A stretch of 64,000 nucleotides of DNA from an uncultured Clostridia bacterium (GTDB lineage Bacteria > Bacillota > Clostridia > Christensenellales > UBA1242). The first letter of the stretch is position 1, and each line of letters begins with the position of its first letter. Below the pieces are notes generated by a model. The model searched no databases and was not told the origin of the DNA. It saw only the letters and a list, made by a program, of their open reading frames with translations. Shown in pieces: positions 8,451 to 17,143 of this stretch. The DNA lies in assembly GCA_937896905.1 (NCBI GenBank), contig CALBOE010000006.1:372001-436000 (forward strand), given 5' to 3'. The position numbers and the translations under genes are program-made.

Positions 8451-10946
8451 ATGGCAAACAATAAAGATTTATTTGAAAAAATTGATAACACTAGATATAT
8501 CGACATAGACATAGAGCACGAAATGAAAGAATCATTTATTGCATATGCAATGGCGGTTAATGTTTCTCGTGCAATTCCAGATGTTAGAGATGGTTTAAAA
8601 CCAGTACACCGCAGAATTTTATATTCAATGAACGAAATTGGTTTGACGGCCGATAAGCCAACAAGAAAATGTGCAAAAATTGTTGGTGACGTGTTAGGTA
8701 AATATCATCCACATGGCGACAGTTCGGTTTACGATGCACTTGTTCGTTTGGCACAAGATTTCACAATTAACGAGCCATTAATTGACGGGCAAGGTAACTT
8801 TGGTAGTGTAGATGGCGATCCACCAGCTGCCTACCGTTACACTGAAGCACGCCTAAGCAAAATTGCAAGTGAACTTTTAAGGGATATAGATAAGGATACT
8901 GTAGATTTCTACCCTAACTTCGACGAAACAACAGTTCAACCAACAGTTTTGCCAAGCCGTTTCCCAAACTTGCTTGTTAACGGAAGCGATGGTATTGCTG
9001 TTGGTATGGCAACCAGCATTCCACCACATAATTTAAACGAAGTTATTAATGCGGTTATTGCAATGATAGATAATCCAAACATAACAATAGACGAGTTGAT
9101 GGACTACATTCCAGCGCCAGATTTCCCAACTGGTGGAGAAATTTTAGGCAACAATGCAATTAGAGAAGCATATCGCACAGGGCATGGCGGCGTTGTTATG
9201 CGTGCAAAAACCGAAATAGAATCCTACGATAATGGCAAAAGATGGCGCATTGTTGTGTTGGCAATTCCTTATCAGGTTAATAAAAGTAAACTAATCATGC
9301 AAATTGCAAACCTTGTTAAGGATAAGCGAATAGAAGGCATCTCGGATATTCGTGACGAGTCGGATAGAGATGGTATGCGTATTGTTATAGAACTTAAACG
9401 AGATGCAACACCACAAATCGTTTTAAATATGTTGTATAAACACACACAATTGCAACTTTCTGCGGGTATAAACCTTTTGGCACTTGTTAATGGCGAGCCT
9501 AAGGTGTTAAACTTGCAGGAAATAATTTTCCATTATTTAAATTTCCAAAGGGAAGTTATAACACGCAGAACAAAATACGACCTAATAAAAGCCGAAGAGC
9601 GTGAGCATATTTTGGCTGGGTTAGTTATAGCAGTTAATAACATAGACGAAGTTATTAAAATCATTAAGCAAAGCGAAGACAAAACTTCTGCGTTAGAAAG
9701 TTTGGAAAGCCGTTTTGGCTTAACTTCTCGCCAATCTAACGCTATATTAGAAATGAAATTAAGTAGATTAACCGGCTTAGAAGTTGGTAAATTAAACGCA
9801 GAATTAAACGAGCTAGAAATAACCATTAAAAACCTAAAAGAAATATTGGCGGATAACGGCAAAATTAATGACATTATTAAAGCAGAACTGTTGGAAATAA
9901 AGTCAAAATATCCAACGCCAAGAAAAAGTGAAATTGTGCTAGATTACGATAGTATTGATTTGGGCGATTTAATTGAAAGGCATAATGTTGTTATAAGCTT
10001 AACAAATCAAGGCTACATTAAGCGTTTGCCTGTTGCAGAATATAAAACTCAAAATAGGGGCGGACGTGGTGTTAATGCGCACAAAACCAAAGAAGAAGAT
10101 TTTGTAACCGATATGTTTGTGGTTAATAGTCACGACAGTTTAATGTTCTTCTCTAACTTTGGCAAAGTTTATATGCTTAAAGCATATACAATTCCCGAAG
10201 CTGGCCGTCAAAACAAAGGTAGAGCGTTGGTTAACTTGCTTCCTTTAGATGCGGACGAAAAAATAAATACCATTTTAAGTTACGAAGCGGGCGAAGATAA
10301 GTATTTAATACTTGCAACCAAACAAGGATTAATTAAGAAAACCAAAATAAGCGAGTTCGAAAATGTTAGAAGAAATGGTAAAATTGCCATTAAATTGCTA
10401 GAAGACGATAGATTGGTTTCAGCAAGAGTGGTTTCAGCTGGCGAAGAATTATTAATGGCAGGTAGCAATGGTAAATGCTTGCGTTTCAGCGAAAAATCAG
10501 TTAGAACTCTTGGCAGAACTGCACACGGCGTTAAAGCTATGAAAATAGACGACAACGAAAGCATTGTTGATATGGTTGTTTTAGACGCAAATAAAGACAT
10601 ATTAACAGTAACAGAAAATGGCTATGCAAAGCGCAGCAGGCCAGAAGATTACCGTTTGCAAGGAAGGCGTGGCAAAGGTGTTAAAGCTGGTGTGTTTAAC
10701 GAAAAAACCGGTAAAGTTGTGGCATTAAGAATTGTAACTGCCGAAAACGACATTCTTGCAATTTCTGGAGATGGCGTTATGATAAGAACTTCTGCGGAAT
10801 CTATCAACCTTGTTGGAAGAACAAGTTTAGGTGTTCGACTAATGAAAGTTAGTGCTAGCGATAAAGTTGTTAGCGTGGAAGTTGTTGAGCGCGACCAAAA
10901 AGAATTGTTTGAAGATGGCGACATTCAAGAAGAAAACAACGAATAA
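8451..10946 (+). CDS. gyrA: DNA gyrase subunit A
   Basis: An 831-residue breakage-reunion subunit. The quinolone-resistance region reads YHPHGDSSVYDALVRLAQ, with Ser and Asp at the positions that usually confer susceptibility. The catalytic Tyr lies in AAYRYTEARLS. A coiled-coil gate follows. The C-terminal beta-pinwheel carries a GyrA-box variant QNRGGRG near residue 528 and repeated blades up to a short acidic tail. The GyrA box argues for GyrA rather than ParC. It follows gyrB in the same operon with SD AGGAG. Confidence 0.97.
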   Translation: MANNKDLFEKIDNTRYIDIDIEHEMKESFIAYAMAVNVSRAIPDVRDGLKPVHRRILYSMNEIGLTADKPTRKCAKIVGDVLGKYHPHGDSSVYDALVRLAQDFTINEPLIDGQGNFGSVDGDPPAAYRYTEARLSKIASELLRDIDKDTVDFYPNFDETTVQPTVLPSRFPNLLVNGSDGIAVGMATSIPPHNLNEVINAVIAMIDNPNITIDELMDYIPAPDFPTGGEILGNNAIREAYRTGHGGVVMRAKTEIESYDNGKRWRIVVLAIPYQVNKSKLIMQIANLVKDKRIEGISDIRDESDRDGMRIVIELKRDATPQIVLNMLYKHTQLQLSAGINLLALVNGEPKVLNLQEIIFHYLNFQREVITRRTKYDLIKAEEREHILAGLVIAVNNIDEVIKIIKQSEDKTSALESLESRFGLTSRQSNAILEMKLSRLTGLEVGKLNAELNELEITIKNLKEILADNGKINDIIKAELLEIKSKYPTPRKSEIVLDYDSIDLGDLIERHNVVISLTNQGYIKRLPVAEYKTQNRGGRGVNAHKTKEEDFVTDMFVVNSHDSLMFFSNFGKVYMLKAYTIPEAGRQNKGRALVNLLPLDADEKINTILSYEAGEDKYLILATKQGLIKKTKISEFENVRRNGKIAIKLLEDDRLVSARVVSAGEELLMAGSNGKCLRFSEKSVRTLGRTAHGVKAMKIDDNESIVDMVVLDANKDILTVTENGYAKRSRPEDYRLQGRRGKGVKAGVFNEKTGKVVALRIVTAENDILAISGDGVMIRTSAESINLVGRTSLGVRLMKVSASDKVVSVEVVERDQKELFEDGDIQEENNE

Positions 10947-11124
10947 ATTTAATTAATTAAAAATATAAAAAAATTAATTATAAATATAAGAAGAATCAAA
11001 AAATAAGCAAAAATAAATGAAAATTTAAAATTAATTAACAAAAATTAATAAAAAAAATGAAATATTTAATTAAAAAACTATAAAAATTAAGTATTTAATT
11101 ATAATTTAAGGAATAAATTTATAT

Positions 11125-12018
11125 ATGACTGTTGCAAAATCATCAATAACTAAATTATTGGTTGTGTTGTTGCTGATTGCAACAGCCTTTTGCTTTTCGG
11201 CTTGTGCCAAAGTTAATGCCGGTGTTATTGTTAATGCCGACGGAACAATTAATGAAGTGGTAACTGTAAGTTTAAATATCGATACGTTATTACAACAAGG
11301 CTACACCGTCACAGACATTCAAAATTTGAAAGACGACATTTCAACAACTGCGCAAATGGAAGCGTCAGGTTTAATACAGGATTTTGTTAATATAATTAAT
11401 TGGCGCATTGCAACCAACGCCTACACAGATGAAACAATTGAAATTCTAAACGAATATAAACAAGCGGTAAAGGTTGTTAAGGCAGATTGGAAGAACAATG
11501 TGTTTGCAATTGGGTTAAAGTTTGCAGGCAAAGATGTTTATAATTATTATTATAACATTCCTTCAACTTCCAGTCTGCAATTGCAAGCTGAAAAGCATTT
11601 TCTTTACACTAAATATTACTATTATGCAAGCACAATGTTTGCCGATAACATTAGTTTGTATCAAAAACTGAATGTTCACTTTTCGCTTAATTATAGCGAG
11701 TTTATAGATAGTGGAGCTAACGAATTAAGTTTTACCTATGCAACCGATAGCAGGCGAGAACATAGCAATGCCACCAGCATTGTTAAAGGCGGAGATGGAC
11801 TTTATTATCATACTTGGATTGTGCCGGCGGACAATGTTAACATGCCGGTTATGATATATTATAACGTTGCAAACAGTGCACGATGCATTATGCTTTGCGT
11901 TGGAGCTTCTCTAATTGTTAGTGCAGTGCTAGTTGCTGTTGGGTTTATAATAATAAAAGTGAAAAACAAAAGCCAAAATAAACACAATGAACAAAACGAG
12001 TTAAACGAACAGGGCTAA
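11125..12018 (+). CDS. lipoprotein with a C-terminal membrane helix
   Basis: A 297-residue secreted lipoprotein. The signal peptide (1-26) ends in lipobox FSAC with Cys27. The mature part (28-250) is beta-rich, opening with VNAGVIVNADGTINEVVTVSLN, which resembles LppM-like (DUF3153-type) domains. A hydrophobic helix (about 253-277) follows, then a short Lys/Asn/Gln-rich cytoplasmic tail, so the protein is anchored at both ends. Function unknown; LppM-like proteins sit on the outer face of the membrane. Upstream is 178 bp of very AT-rich DNA with TATAAT and AAGGAA. The gene ends at a bidirectional terminator. Confidence 0.72.
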   Translation: MTVAKSSITKLLVVLLLIATAFCFSACAKVNAGVIVNADGTINEVVTVSLNIDTLLQQGYTVTDIQNLKDDISTTAQMEASGLIQDFVNIINWRIATNAYTDETIEILNEYKQAVKVVKADWKNNVFAIGLKFAGKDVYNYYYNIPSTSSLQLQAEKHFLYTKYYYYASTMFADNISLYQKLNVHFSLNYSEFIDSGANELSFTYATDSRREHSNATSIVKGGDGLYYHTWIVPADNVNMPVMIYYNVANSARCIMLCVGASLIVSAVLVAVGFIIIKVKNKSQNKHNEQNELNEQG

Positions 12019-12049
12019 ATTAAAACTAAAAATCACTACGGTTTTAGAA

Positions 12050-12084
12050 TAAAAAAATCACAACAGTTTAGTTGTGATTTTTTA
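12050..12084. terminator. bidirectional intrinsic terminator
   Basis: Stem AAAATCACAAC / GTTGTGATTTT with loop AGTTTA (12066-12071 region). It serves the plus-strand lipoprotein gene and the minus-strand 53-codon gene, whose stop codon is at its right edge. Confidence 0.85.
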
Positions 12085-12243
12085 CCAGTCGTAACGTCTG
12101 GACGGAATTTTAATGTCGTCGTAAAATTGAAGATAGTTATCTTTAAACCTATCTTGTTCGGGTGATTTTTTTTGAAAGTTTTTGTTAAGTTTAAATTTAA
12201 CTTTGCCTTTGGGAAGTTTTTTTCTAATTTTAACCTTTTTCAT
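12082..12243 (-). CDS. 53-residue basic protein, apparently leaderless
   Basis: A complete frame of 53 codons. The protein is strongly basic at the N-terminus (MKKVKIRKKLPKGKVKFKLN) and has an aromatic, acidic and then Arg-rich tail ending RRYDW. I do not recognise it; size and charge suggest an RNA- or ribosome-binding protein, which is inference. Support for it being real: a consensus promoter TTGACA-16-TACAAT ends 6 nt before the ATG, and a strong terminator sits at its stop. There is no Shine-Dalgarno, so the mRNA would begin at or next to the ATG. Confidence 0.65.
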   Translation of the reverse strand: MKKVKIRKKLPKGKVKFKLNKNFQKKSPEQDRFKDNYLQFYDDIKIPSRRYDW

Positions 12244-12249
12244 ATTGCA

Positions 12250-12277
12250 ATTGTAACATAAATTGTAAAATTGTCAA
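12250..12277 (-). promoter_or_regulatory. promoter of the 53-codon gene
   Basis: On the minus strand TTGACA (12277-12272), 16-bp spacer, TACAAT (12255-12250), then 6 nt to the ATG. Confidence 0.75.
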
Positions 12278-12520
12278 GGTTTATTTATTGAATTAAAAAC
12301 TAAAAAAATTAAAAGCATAAAAATAATATTAAAAAAACGAAATTCTGCATCTAAAATAATAAAAAGTTAATTTTTATTGGATTTTTGCTTAAATTTTTAT
12401 TAAATTTAATAATTTATTTTTAATTTTATTGTTGTTTTTTATAAAGTTTTATATTAGAGATATAATTATTTCAATTATTTTATTATTATTTTAATAATTT
12501 TTAGCTTAAGCTTAGGCAAT
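12278..12520. other. AT-rich intergenic stretch, no feature seen
   Basis: About 240 bp of nearly pure A/T between the 53-codon gene promoter and the nrdG terminator. Apart from a short AAGCTTAAGCTT-like palindrome near 12505-12515 I see no frame, promoter or structured repeat. Confidence 0.5.
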
Positions 12521-12548
12521 AAAAAATCCTGCCGAAGCAAGATTTTTC
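12521..12548 (-). terminator. nrdG terminator with UUCG loop
   Basis: AAAAATCCTGC (plus strand), loop CGAA, GCAAGATTTTT. Read on the minus strand it is a stem closed by a C(UUCG)G tetraloop followed by T residues, 10 bp after the nrdG stop. Confidence 0.85.
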
Positions 12549-12557
12549 AAAGGTTCC

Positions 12558-13115
12558 TTAATTAATTTTTGTAAAAGCGTTAGATTTTTTTTCATTATAA
12601 GGGCTTAGAACAACGGAGTTTTGTTGCAAGCTTTTTTGAACGTCAATCACTCTTTGATTGTTACTTCCTTTAAAGCGCAAAGTTATATCTTTTTTTTCTT
12701 CCACAAACTCTCCGTCAACTAAAACGTCGATGTAGGAAAGGAACTCTCTTGTCCATGGGCAGTGAGCTCTGCTTGGAGCCAATAGTTCACTATCATATAG
12801 GTAACCAGAGTAGCACCAAATGGTTTTGTTTGGGTATAATTTCTTAACTTGTTTAACAAATTCTAACAAACATTTTTGGTTGGCTGGTTCCATTGGCTCT
12901 CCACCCAAAAGAGTTAATCCGTTTATATGTTCTGGGGCTAAACTATCTATAATTTTCTGCTGAACTTCTTCATTAAATGGCTTGCCATAATTAAAGTCCC
13001 AAGTTTCTGGATTAAAGCAGTTTTTGCAGTGATGAGTGCAACCACTCACAAATAGAGAGGTTCTAACTCCCTCTCCATTTGCAATGTCGTTAAACTTAAT
13101 ATTTGAATAATTCAT
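12558..13115 (-). CDS. nrdG: anaerobic ribonucleotide reductase activase NrdG
   Basis: A 185-residue radical SAM activase that generates the glycyl radical in NrdD under anoxia. The [4Fe-4S] cysteines are C26, C30 and C33 in SGCTHHCKNC. The SAM-binding region LTLLGGEPME lies near residue 69, and a basic tail ends the protein. Length is slightly above the family average. It is 154 bp downstream of nrdD on the same strand, separated by very AT-rich DNA, so a weak internal promoter is possible. The nearest SD-like AGGAA is about 11 nt upstream of the ATG. Confidence 0.95.
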   Translation of the reverse strand: MNYSNIKFNDIANGEGVRTSLFVSGCTHHCKNCFNPETWDFNYGKPFNEEVQQKIIDSLAPEHINGLTLLGGEPMEPANQKCLLEFVKQVKKLYPNKTIWCYSGYLYDSELLAPSRAHCPWTREFLSYIDVLVDGEFVEEKKDITLRFKGSNNQRVIDVQKSLQQNSVVLSPYNEKKSNAFTKIN

Positions 13116-13269
13116 AATGATTAAAATATTCCTAAAAATTCATTTTATTGCAAAATTAAATTAATAAATAAGTAATTTTTATGTAATTTTTTGCAATTTT
13201 ATATATTTTTTATGTAATTTTTGATTAATTTAATATAATTTTTATATATTTTTTAATTTTTTTTGAGAT

Positions 13270-15435
13270 TTATAAATGTAAAACCCTGTCTTTAATTTCT
13301 TGGGTTCTGCCTTGGTTCCAGAATTGGCTTCCAATGTATCCGCATGTTCTTCTTGCCACGTTCATTTTGCTTTGATCGGTATTTCCGCAATTTGGGCATT
13401 TCCAAATAAGTTTGCCATCTCTATCTTCGTCAATCAAAATTTCTCCGTCGTAGCCACAAACTTGGCAGTAATCTGATTTTGTGTTAAGTTCGGCGTACAT
13501 AATGTTATCGTAAATGAATTTAATAACTTGCATAACGGCTTCTAAGTTGTTTTGCATATTTGGAACTTCAACATAACTAATTGCGCCACCTGCCGAAAGG
13601 TCTTGGAATTGGCTTTCGAATTTAAGTTTTGCAAAGGCATCGATAGGTTCTGTTACGTGCACGTGATAGCTGTTTGTTATGTAGCTTCTATCGGTAACAT
13701 CTGGAATAATGCCAAATCTTTTTTGCAAGCACTTTGCAAATTTATATGTGGTGCTTTCAAGCGGTGTGCCATATAATGCAAATCCAATATTAGTTTGCTT
13801 TTTCCATTTTGCAATGGCTGAATTCATGTATTTCATAACTTCTAGTGCGAATGGTGTTGCATCTGGGTGAGTGTGAGATTTACCAGTCATATATTTTACG
13901 CATTCATAAAGCCCTGCATAGCCCAAGGAAATGCTTGAATATCCTCCATAAAGCAATTTATCAATAGTTTCGCCTGGTTTTAAACGGGCAATTGTGCCGT
14001 GTTGCCACAAAATTGGAGCAACATCACTTGGAGTGCCTTTTAGGCGGTTGTGCCTGCACATTAAGGCTTCGAAGCAAAGGTTAAGACGTTCGTCAAACAC
14101 TTTCCAAAACTTTTTATAGTCGCCACCACTGCTTAAAGCAACGTCTGGCAAGTTAATTGTAACAACGCCTTGATTAAATCTTCCATAGAATTTATAGTTG
14201 CCATTTTCGTCTTTCCAAGGCGCAAGATTGCTTCGGCAACCCATAACTGGGAAGCAGTTGCCTTCTTTAAGTTCTTTCATTTTCTTTTCGCTGATATAAT
14301 CTGGAACAAGGCGTTTTGCAGTGCATTTTGCTGCAAGTTGGGTTAGATAGTAGTATTTGCTGTTTGGGTGGATATTGTCTTCTTCCAAAACATAAATAAT
14401 TTTTGGGAACGCTGGGGTTATGTAAACTCCCTTTTCGTTTTTAACGCCTTGATAGCGTTGTTCTAAAGTTTCTTCAATAATAAGTGCTAAATCTTCACGT
14501 TCTTGTTCGTTTTTGGCTTCGCCAAGATATAAAAATTCTGTAACAAAAGGTGCTTGACCATTGGTGGTCATAAGCGTAATAACTTGATATTGTATGGTTT
14601 GAACACCACGGTTAATTTCTTTTCTAACCCTTTCTTCGGTTATTTTGTGAAGCAAATCGTCATCTACACGGCCGGCAGCGGCTAAAAGTTCCCGTTTAAC
14701 TTCTTTGCGGATTTTTTGACGGCTAACATCAACAAATGGTGCAAGGTGAGCTAGTGAAATGCTTTGCCCGCCATATTGGCTTGAAGCTACTTGTGCCACA
14801 ATTTGAGTTGCAATGTTGCATGCTGTTGAGAAAGAGTGAGGGCGTTCGATTAAGGTGCTAGAAATTACTGTGCCGTTGTTTAACATATCTTCAAGGTTAA
14901 CAAGGTCGCAATTGTGCATTCTTTGAGCAAAGTAATCGGCATCGTGGAAGTGAATTAATCCTTCTTCGTGAGCTTTCCAAATATGATTTGGGAGTAAAAA
15001 TCTTTTAGTAAGGTCCTTGCTCATTTCGCCAGCCATATAGTCGCGCTGCACGCTATTTACGGTTGGATTTTTATTAGAATTTTCTTGTTTAATTTCTTCA
15101 TTTTGGCAATCGATAAGCGAAAGAACTTGATTATCGGTTGTGTTTGCTTGGCGTGCCAATTGGCGGTTGTATCTATAGGTGATATAATTTTTGGCAACTT
15201 GGTATGCACCTTGTTTCATAATTGCAAATTCAACATAATCTTGAATTTCTTCCACGCCAACGGCTCTGCCCATTGCTTCGCACTCAGCCACAACTTGCTT
15301 AACAATTTCTGCAATTTGGTTTTCGGATAATCTTTTGCTTAGTTCGTCAATGCTGTTGTTTGCTTTTGTAACTGCAACTTGAATTTTGGCAGCGTCGAAA
15401 ACAACTTCTTGACCGTTTCTTTTGATAACTTTCAT
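13270..15435 (-). CDS. nrdD: anaerobic ribonucleoside-triphosphate reductase NrdD
   Basis: A 721-residue class III ribonucleotide reductase that makes dNTPs from NTPs without oxygen. The N-terminal ATP-cone (about 1-95) starts MKVIKRNGQEVVFD. The catalytic barrel contains CNIATQIVAQVASSQYGG and LGYAGLYEC. The C-terminal zinc site has two pairs of Cys (YCQVCGYDG and WKCPNCGNT), followed by the glycyl-radical segment RRTCGYIG with Gly about residue 699. SD AAAGGGGAG lies 6 nt before the ATG. It is divergent from the Crp/Fnr regulator across a short shared promoter region. Confidence 0.97.
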   Translation of the reverse strand: MKVIKRNGQEVVFDAAKIQVAVTKANNSIDELSKRLSENQIAEIVKQVVAECEAMGRAVGVEEIQDYVEFAIMKQGAYQVAKNYITYRYNRQLARQANTTDNQVLSLIDCQNEEIKQENSNKNPTVNSVQRDYMAGEMSKDLTKRFLLPNHIWKAHEEGLIHFHDADYFAQRMHNCDLVNLEDMLNNGTVISSTLIERPHSFSTACNIATQIVAQVASSQYGGQSISLAHLAPFVDVSRQKIRKEVKRELLAAAGRVDDDLLHKITEERVRKEINRGVQTIQYQVITLMTTNGQAPFVTEFLYLGEAKNEQEREDLALIIEETLEQRYQGVKNEKGVYITPAFPKIIYVLEEDNIHPNSKYYYLTQLAAKCTAKRLVPDYISEKKMKELKEGNCFPVMGCRSNLAPWKDENGNYKFYGRFNQGVVTINLPDVALSSGGDYKKFWKVFDERLNLCFEALMCRHNRLKGTPSDVAPILWQHGTIARLKPGETIDKLLYGGYSSISLGYAGLYECVKYMTGKSHTHPDATPFALEVMKYMNSAIAKWKKQTNIGFALYGTPLESTTYKFAKCLQKRFGIIPDVTDRSYITNSYHVHVTEPIDAFAKLKFESQFQDLSAGGAISYVEVPNMQNNLEAVMQVIKFIYDNIMYAELNTKSDYCQVCGYDGEILIDEDRDGKLIWKCPNCGNTDQSKMNVARRTCGYIGSQFWNQGRTQEIKDRVLHL

Positions 15436-15478
15436 TTTTTCTCCCCTTTATTATTTTTATCAAGTAAAATCCTTTTGT

Positions 15479-15507
15479 TTGACTTTACACCTCTATTATA
15501 CTATAAT
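15479..15507 (+). promoter_or_regulatory. promoter of the Crp/Fnr gene, overlapping an nrdD promoter
   Basis: TTGACT (15479-15484), 17-bp spacer, TATAAT (15502-15507) on the plus strand. On the minus strand another TATAAT (15500-15495) faces nrdD. The two -10 elements almost touch. Confidence 0.7.
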
Positions 15508-15522
15508 GAAAATGTAAAAAGT

Positions 15523-15536
15523 GTTGTTTTTACAAC
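15523..15536 (+). promoter_or_regulatory. palindrome in the crp/fnr leader
   Basis: Perfect inverted repeat GTTGT-TTTT-ACAAC about 10 nt downstream of the predicted start and upstream of the GTG. It is a candidate operator for autoregulation or a leader hairpin. Confidence 0.4.
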
Positions 15537-15550
15537 AAAATGGAGAATTT

Positions 15551-16222
15551 GTGAAATATTTTCAAGAGTTAAGCGAAACAAAAATTTTTAAAGATTCGTT
15601 GGAATTTGAGTGCCAAGCAATGATGTATTGTTTTAAAACAAGGTTCAAAACAGTTGACAAAAATGAAAAAATTATTACGCAGGGCGACGAAATGACCGAC
15701 GTTGTTTTGCTGGTTAAGGGAAGTGCAATTGCCCAGAATGTAGATAGATTAGGCAATATTTCTATTTTAATGAGATATAAAAAAGGGGAGGCGTATGGTA
15801 TAGAATCTGCCTATGCTGGAGATTTGGTTTATAAAGAAAGTTTAATTGCCACCGAAAAATGTTTAGTACTATTTTTGAATAAGCACAGAATAATAACTCC
15901 TTGCAGCAACCGTTGTAAGCGGCATGATGTGGTTGTTAAAAATCTTATGAAAATTGTTGCGGAAAACAATTATAAGCTATTAGATAAGCTAACACACATG
16001 AGCAAAAAAACAATTAGGGACAAACTTCTCTCCTATTTGAGTTCGGTTAGCGAAAAGGCGGGTAGTCACTATTTTGAAATTCCGTATAATGTAACCGAAC
16101 TTGCAAATTATCTTTCTGTGGATAGAAGTGCGCTTTCTAATGAGCTTAGCAAACTATCAAAAGAAGGGATTATAGACTACGACAAAAAACAATATCGTCT
16201 TATTAAAGTTAAAGAATATTAA
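15551..16222 (+). CDS. Crp/Fnr-family transcriptional regulator
   Basis: A 223-residue regulator. The start is GTG 15551 preceded by GGAG; a longer frame opens upstream at 15521 but lacks an SD. An N-terminal cyclic-nucleotide-binding-like beta barrel (about 15-120) includes EKIITQGDEMTDVVLLVKG. A dimer helix and a C-terminal winged HTH (about 165-215, VTELANYLSVDRSALSNELSKL) follow. An Fnr-type N-terminal iron-sulfur cysteine cluster is absent; a CSNRC pair lies near residue 118. The ligand is unknown. Divergence from nrdD with overlapping promoters suggests, but does not prove, control of nrdDG. Confidence 0.88.
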   Translation: MKYFQELSETKIFKDSLEFECQAMMYCFKTRFKTVDKNEKIITQGDEMTDVVLLVKGSAIAQNVDRLGNISILMRYKKGEAYGIESAYAGDLVYKESLIATEKCLVLFLNKHRIITPCSNRCKRHDVVVKNLMKIVAENNYKLLDKLTHMSKKTIRDKLLSYLSSVSEKAGSHYFEIPYNVTELANYLSVDRSALSNELSKLSKEGIIDYDKKQYRLIKVKEY

Positions 16223-16246
16223 AAAATGCCAAATGGCATTTTTTGT
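16220..16246. terminator. intrinsic terminator
   Basis: AAAAATGCC-AAAT-GGCATTTTTT directly after the regulator stop; nearly symmetric, so it may also serve the convergent degV gene. Confidence 0.85.
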
Positions 16247-16289
16247 TTTGTATGTAGTTGGTTAAACATTTATGATGGTTAATTATTCA

Positions 16290-17135
16290 TTATTTTTCTT
16301 TTCCTTCAAAGAAAACCGCAAGAAGCCCAGGGCCTGTGTGGCAAGCAATAACTTGTGTTAAAGGTGTTATTATTGGTATAATCCCAACCCTGTTGTTAAT
16401 TTGCTTTGCAAGTTCGTTGGCTTCGTCCACACATTCTGCATGGGTTATAAAAATTCTTTCTTTATTTGTAACTTTTTCGGCACAAATGCTAGCAAGTTCG
16501 GCAATGGATTTTTTTCTTCCAACAACCTTTTTGTATGCAACCAATCTTCCTTGGTTATCCACGTGCAAAATTGGCTTAATTTGAAGAACAGAGCCAATAA
16601 ATCCAGAAAGTTTTGTAACTCGTCCGCCACGAACCAAATATTTTAATTGCTCAACTGTGAAAAATGCACACGAATAGTTTTTAAATGTTTCAAGTTCTGC
16701 AACAATTTCGTTTATGGTTTTGCCTTGTTTCATTAGGTCGTGCGCTTTAAGCACAAGCATGCCTTCACCAAGCGAAGCGTTTAAACTGTTAAAAACAACA
16801 AGTTTGTTTTTGTGGGTTTTGTTTAGTTCTTCTGCAACGCTAATCATAGTTTCTGTGTTTCCGCTTAACGCTGTGGAAAAACTGACGTGCAAAACATCTT
16901 CGCCAAAACTTAGCAGGTTTTCAAAATAGGCGGTTGCGTCCTGACGGTTTATTTGTGCGGTTTTTGGCACTGCACCATCTCGCATTTTGCCATAGAAGAA
17001 CTGGTTAGAAAGTTCTGGGCTTAAATCGTCGTAGATATTGCCTTCTAAATATATTTGCATAGGAATCATTTTTATTCCTAGTTCGCCATACATTTGTTGG
17101 GGAAGGTTGGAGGTTGAGTCGGTTGATAAAATCAT
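16290..17135 (-). CDS. DegV family fatty-acid-binding protein (copy 1)
   Basis: A 281-residue DegV protein. In Firmicutes, DegV/FakB proteins bind fatty acids and present them to the kinase FakA. It opens with ILSTDSTSNLP, the family's N-terminal signature. The lipid-site segment VSFSTALSGN lies near residue 85 and LKYLVRGGRVTKLSGFIGSVLQIKPIL near 163. The C-terminus has the ACHTGPGLLAVFF motif. A second DegV lies at 62711-63625. SD AAGGAG is present. It starts 8 bp after the rlmD-like stop on the same strand, so the two may be cotranscribed. No fakA is visible in the window. Confidence 0.9.
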   Translation of the reverse strand: MILSTDSTSNLPQQMYGELGIKMIPMQIYLEGNIYDDLSPELSNQFFYGKMRDGAVPKTAQINRQDATAYFENLLSFGEDVLHVSFSTALSGNTETMISVAEELNKTHKNKLVVFNSLNASLGEGMLVLKAHDLMKQGKTINEIVAELETFKNYSCAFFTVEQLKYLVRGGRVTKLSGFIGSVLQIKPILHVDNQGRLVAYKKVVGRKKSIAELASICAEKVTNKERIFITHAECVDEANELAKQINNRVGIIPIITPLTQVIACHTGPGLLAVFFEGKEK

Positions 17136-17143
17136 AATTCTCC

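Noticed and set aside
9533..9874. Long minus-strand frames inside gyrA, nrdD and other large genes
   Set aside because: They lie fully inside strong coding genes, lack SD sequences and have no recognisable domains.
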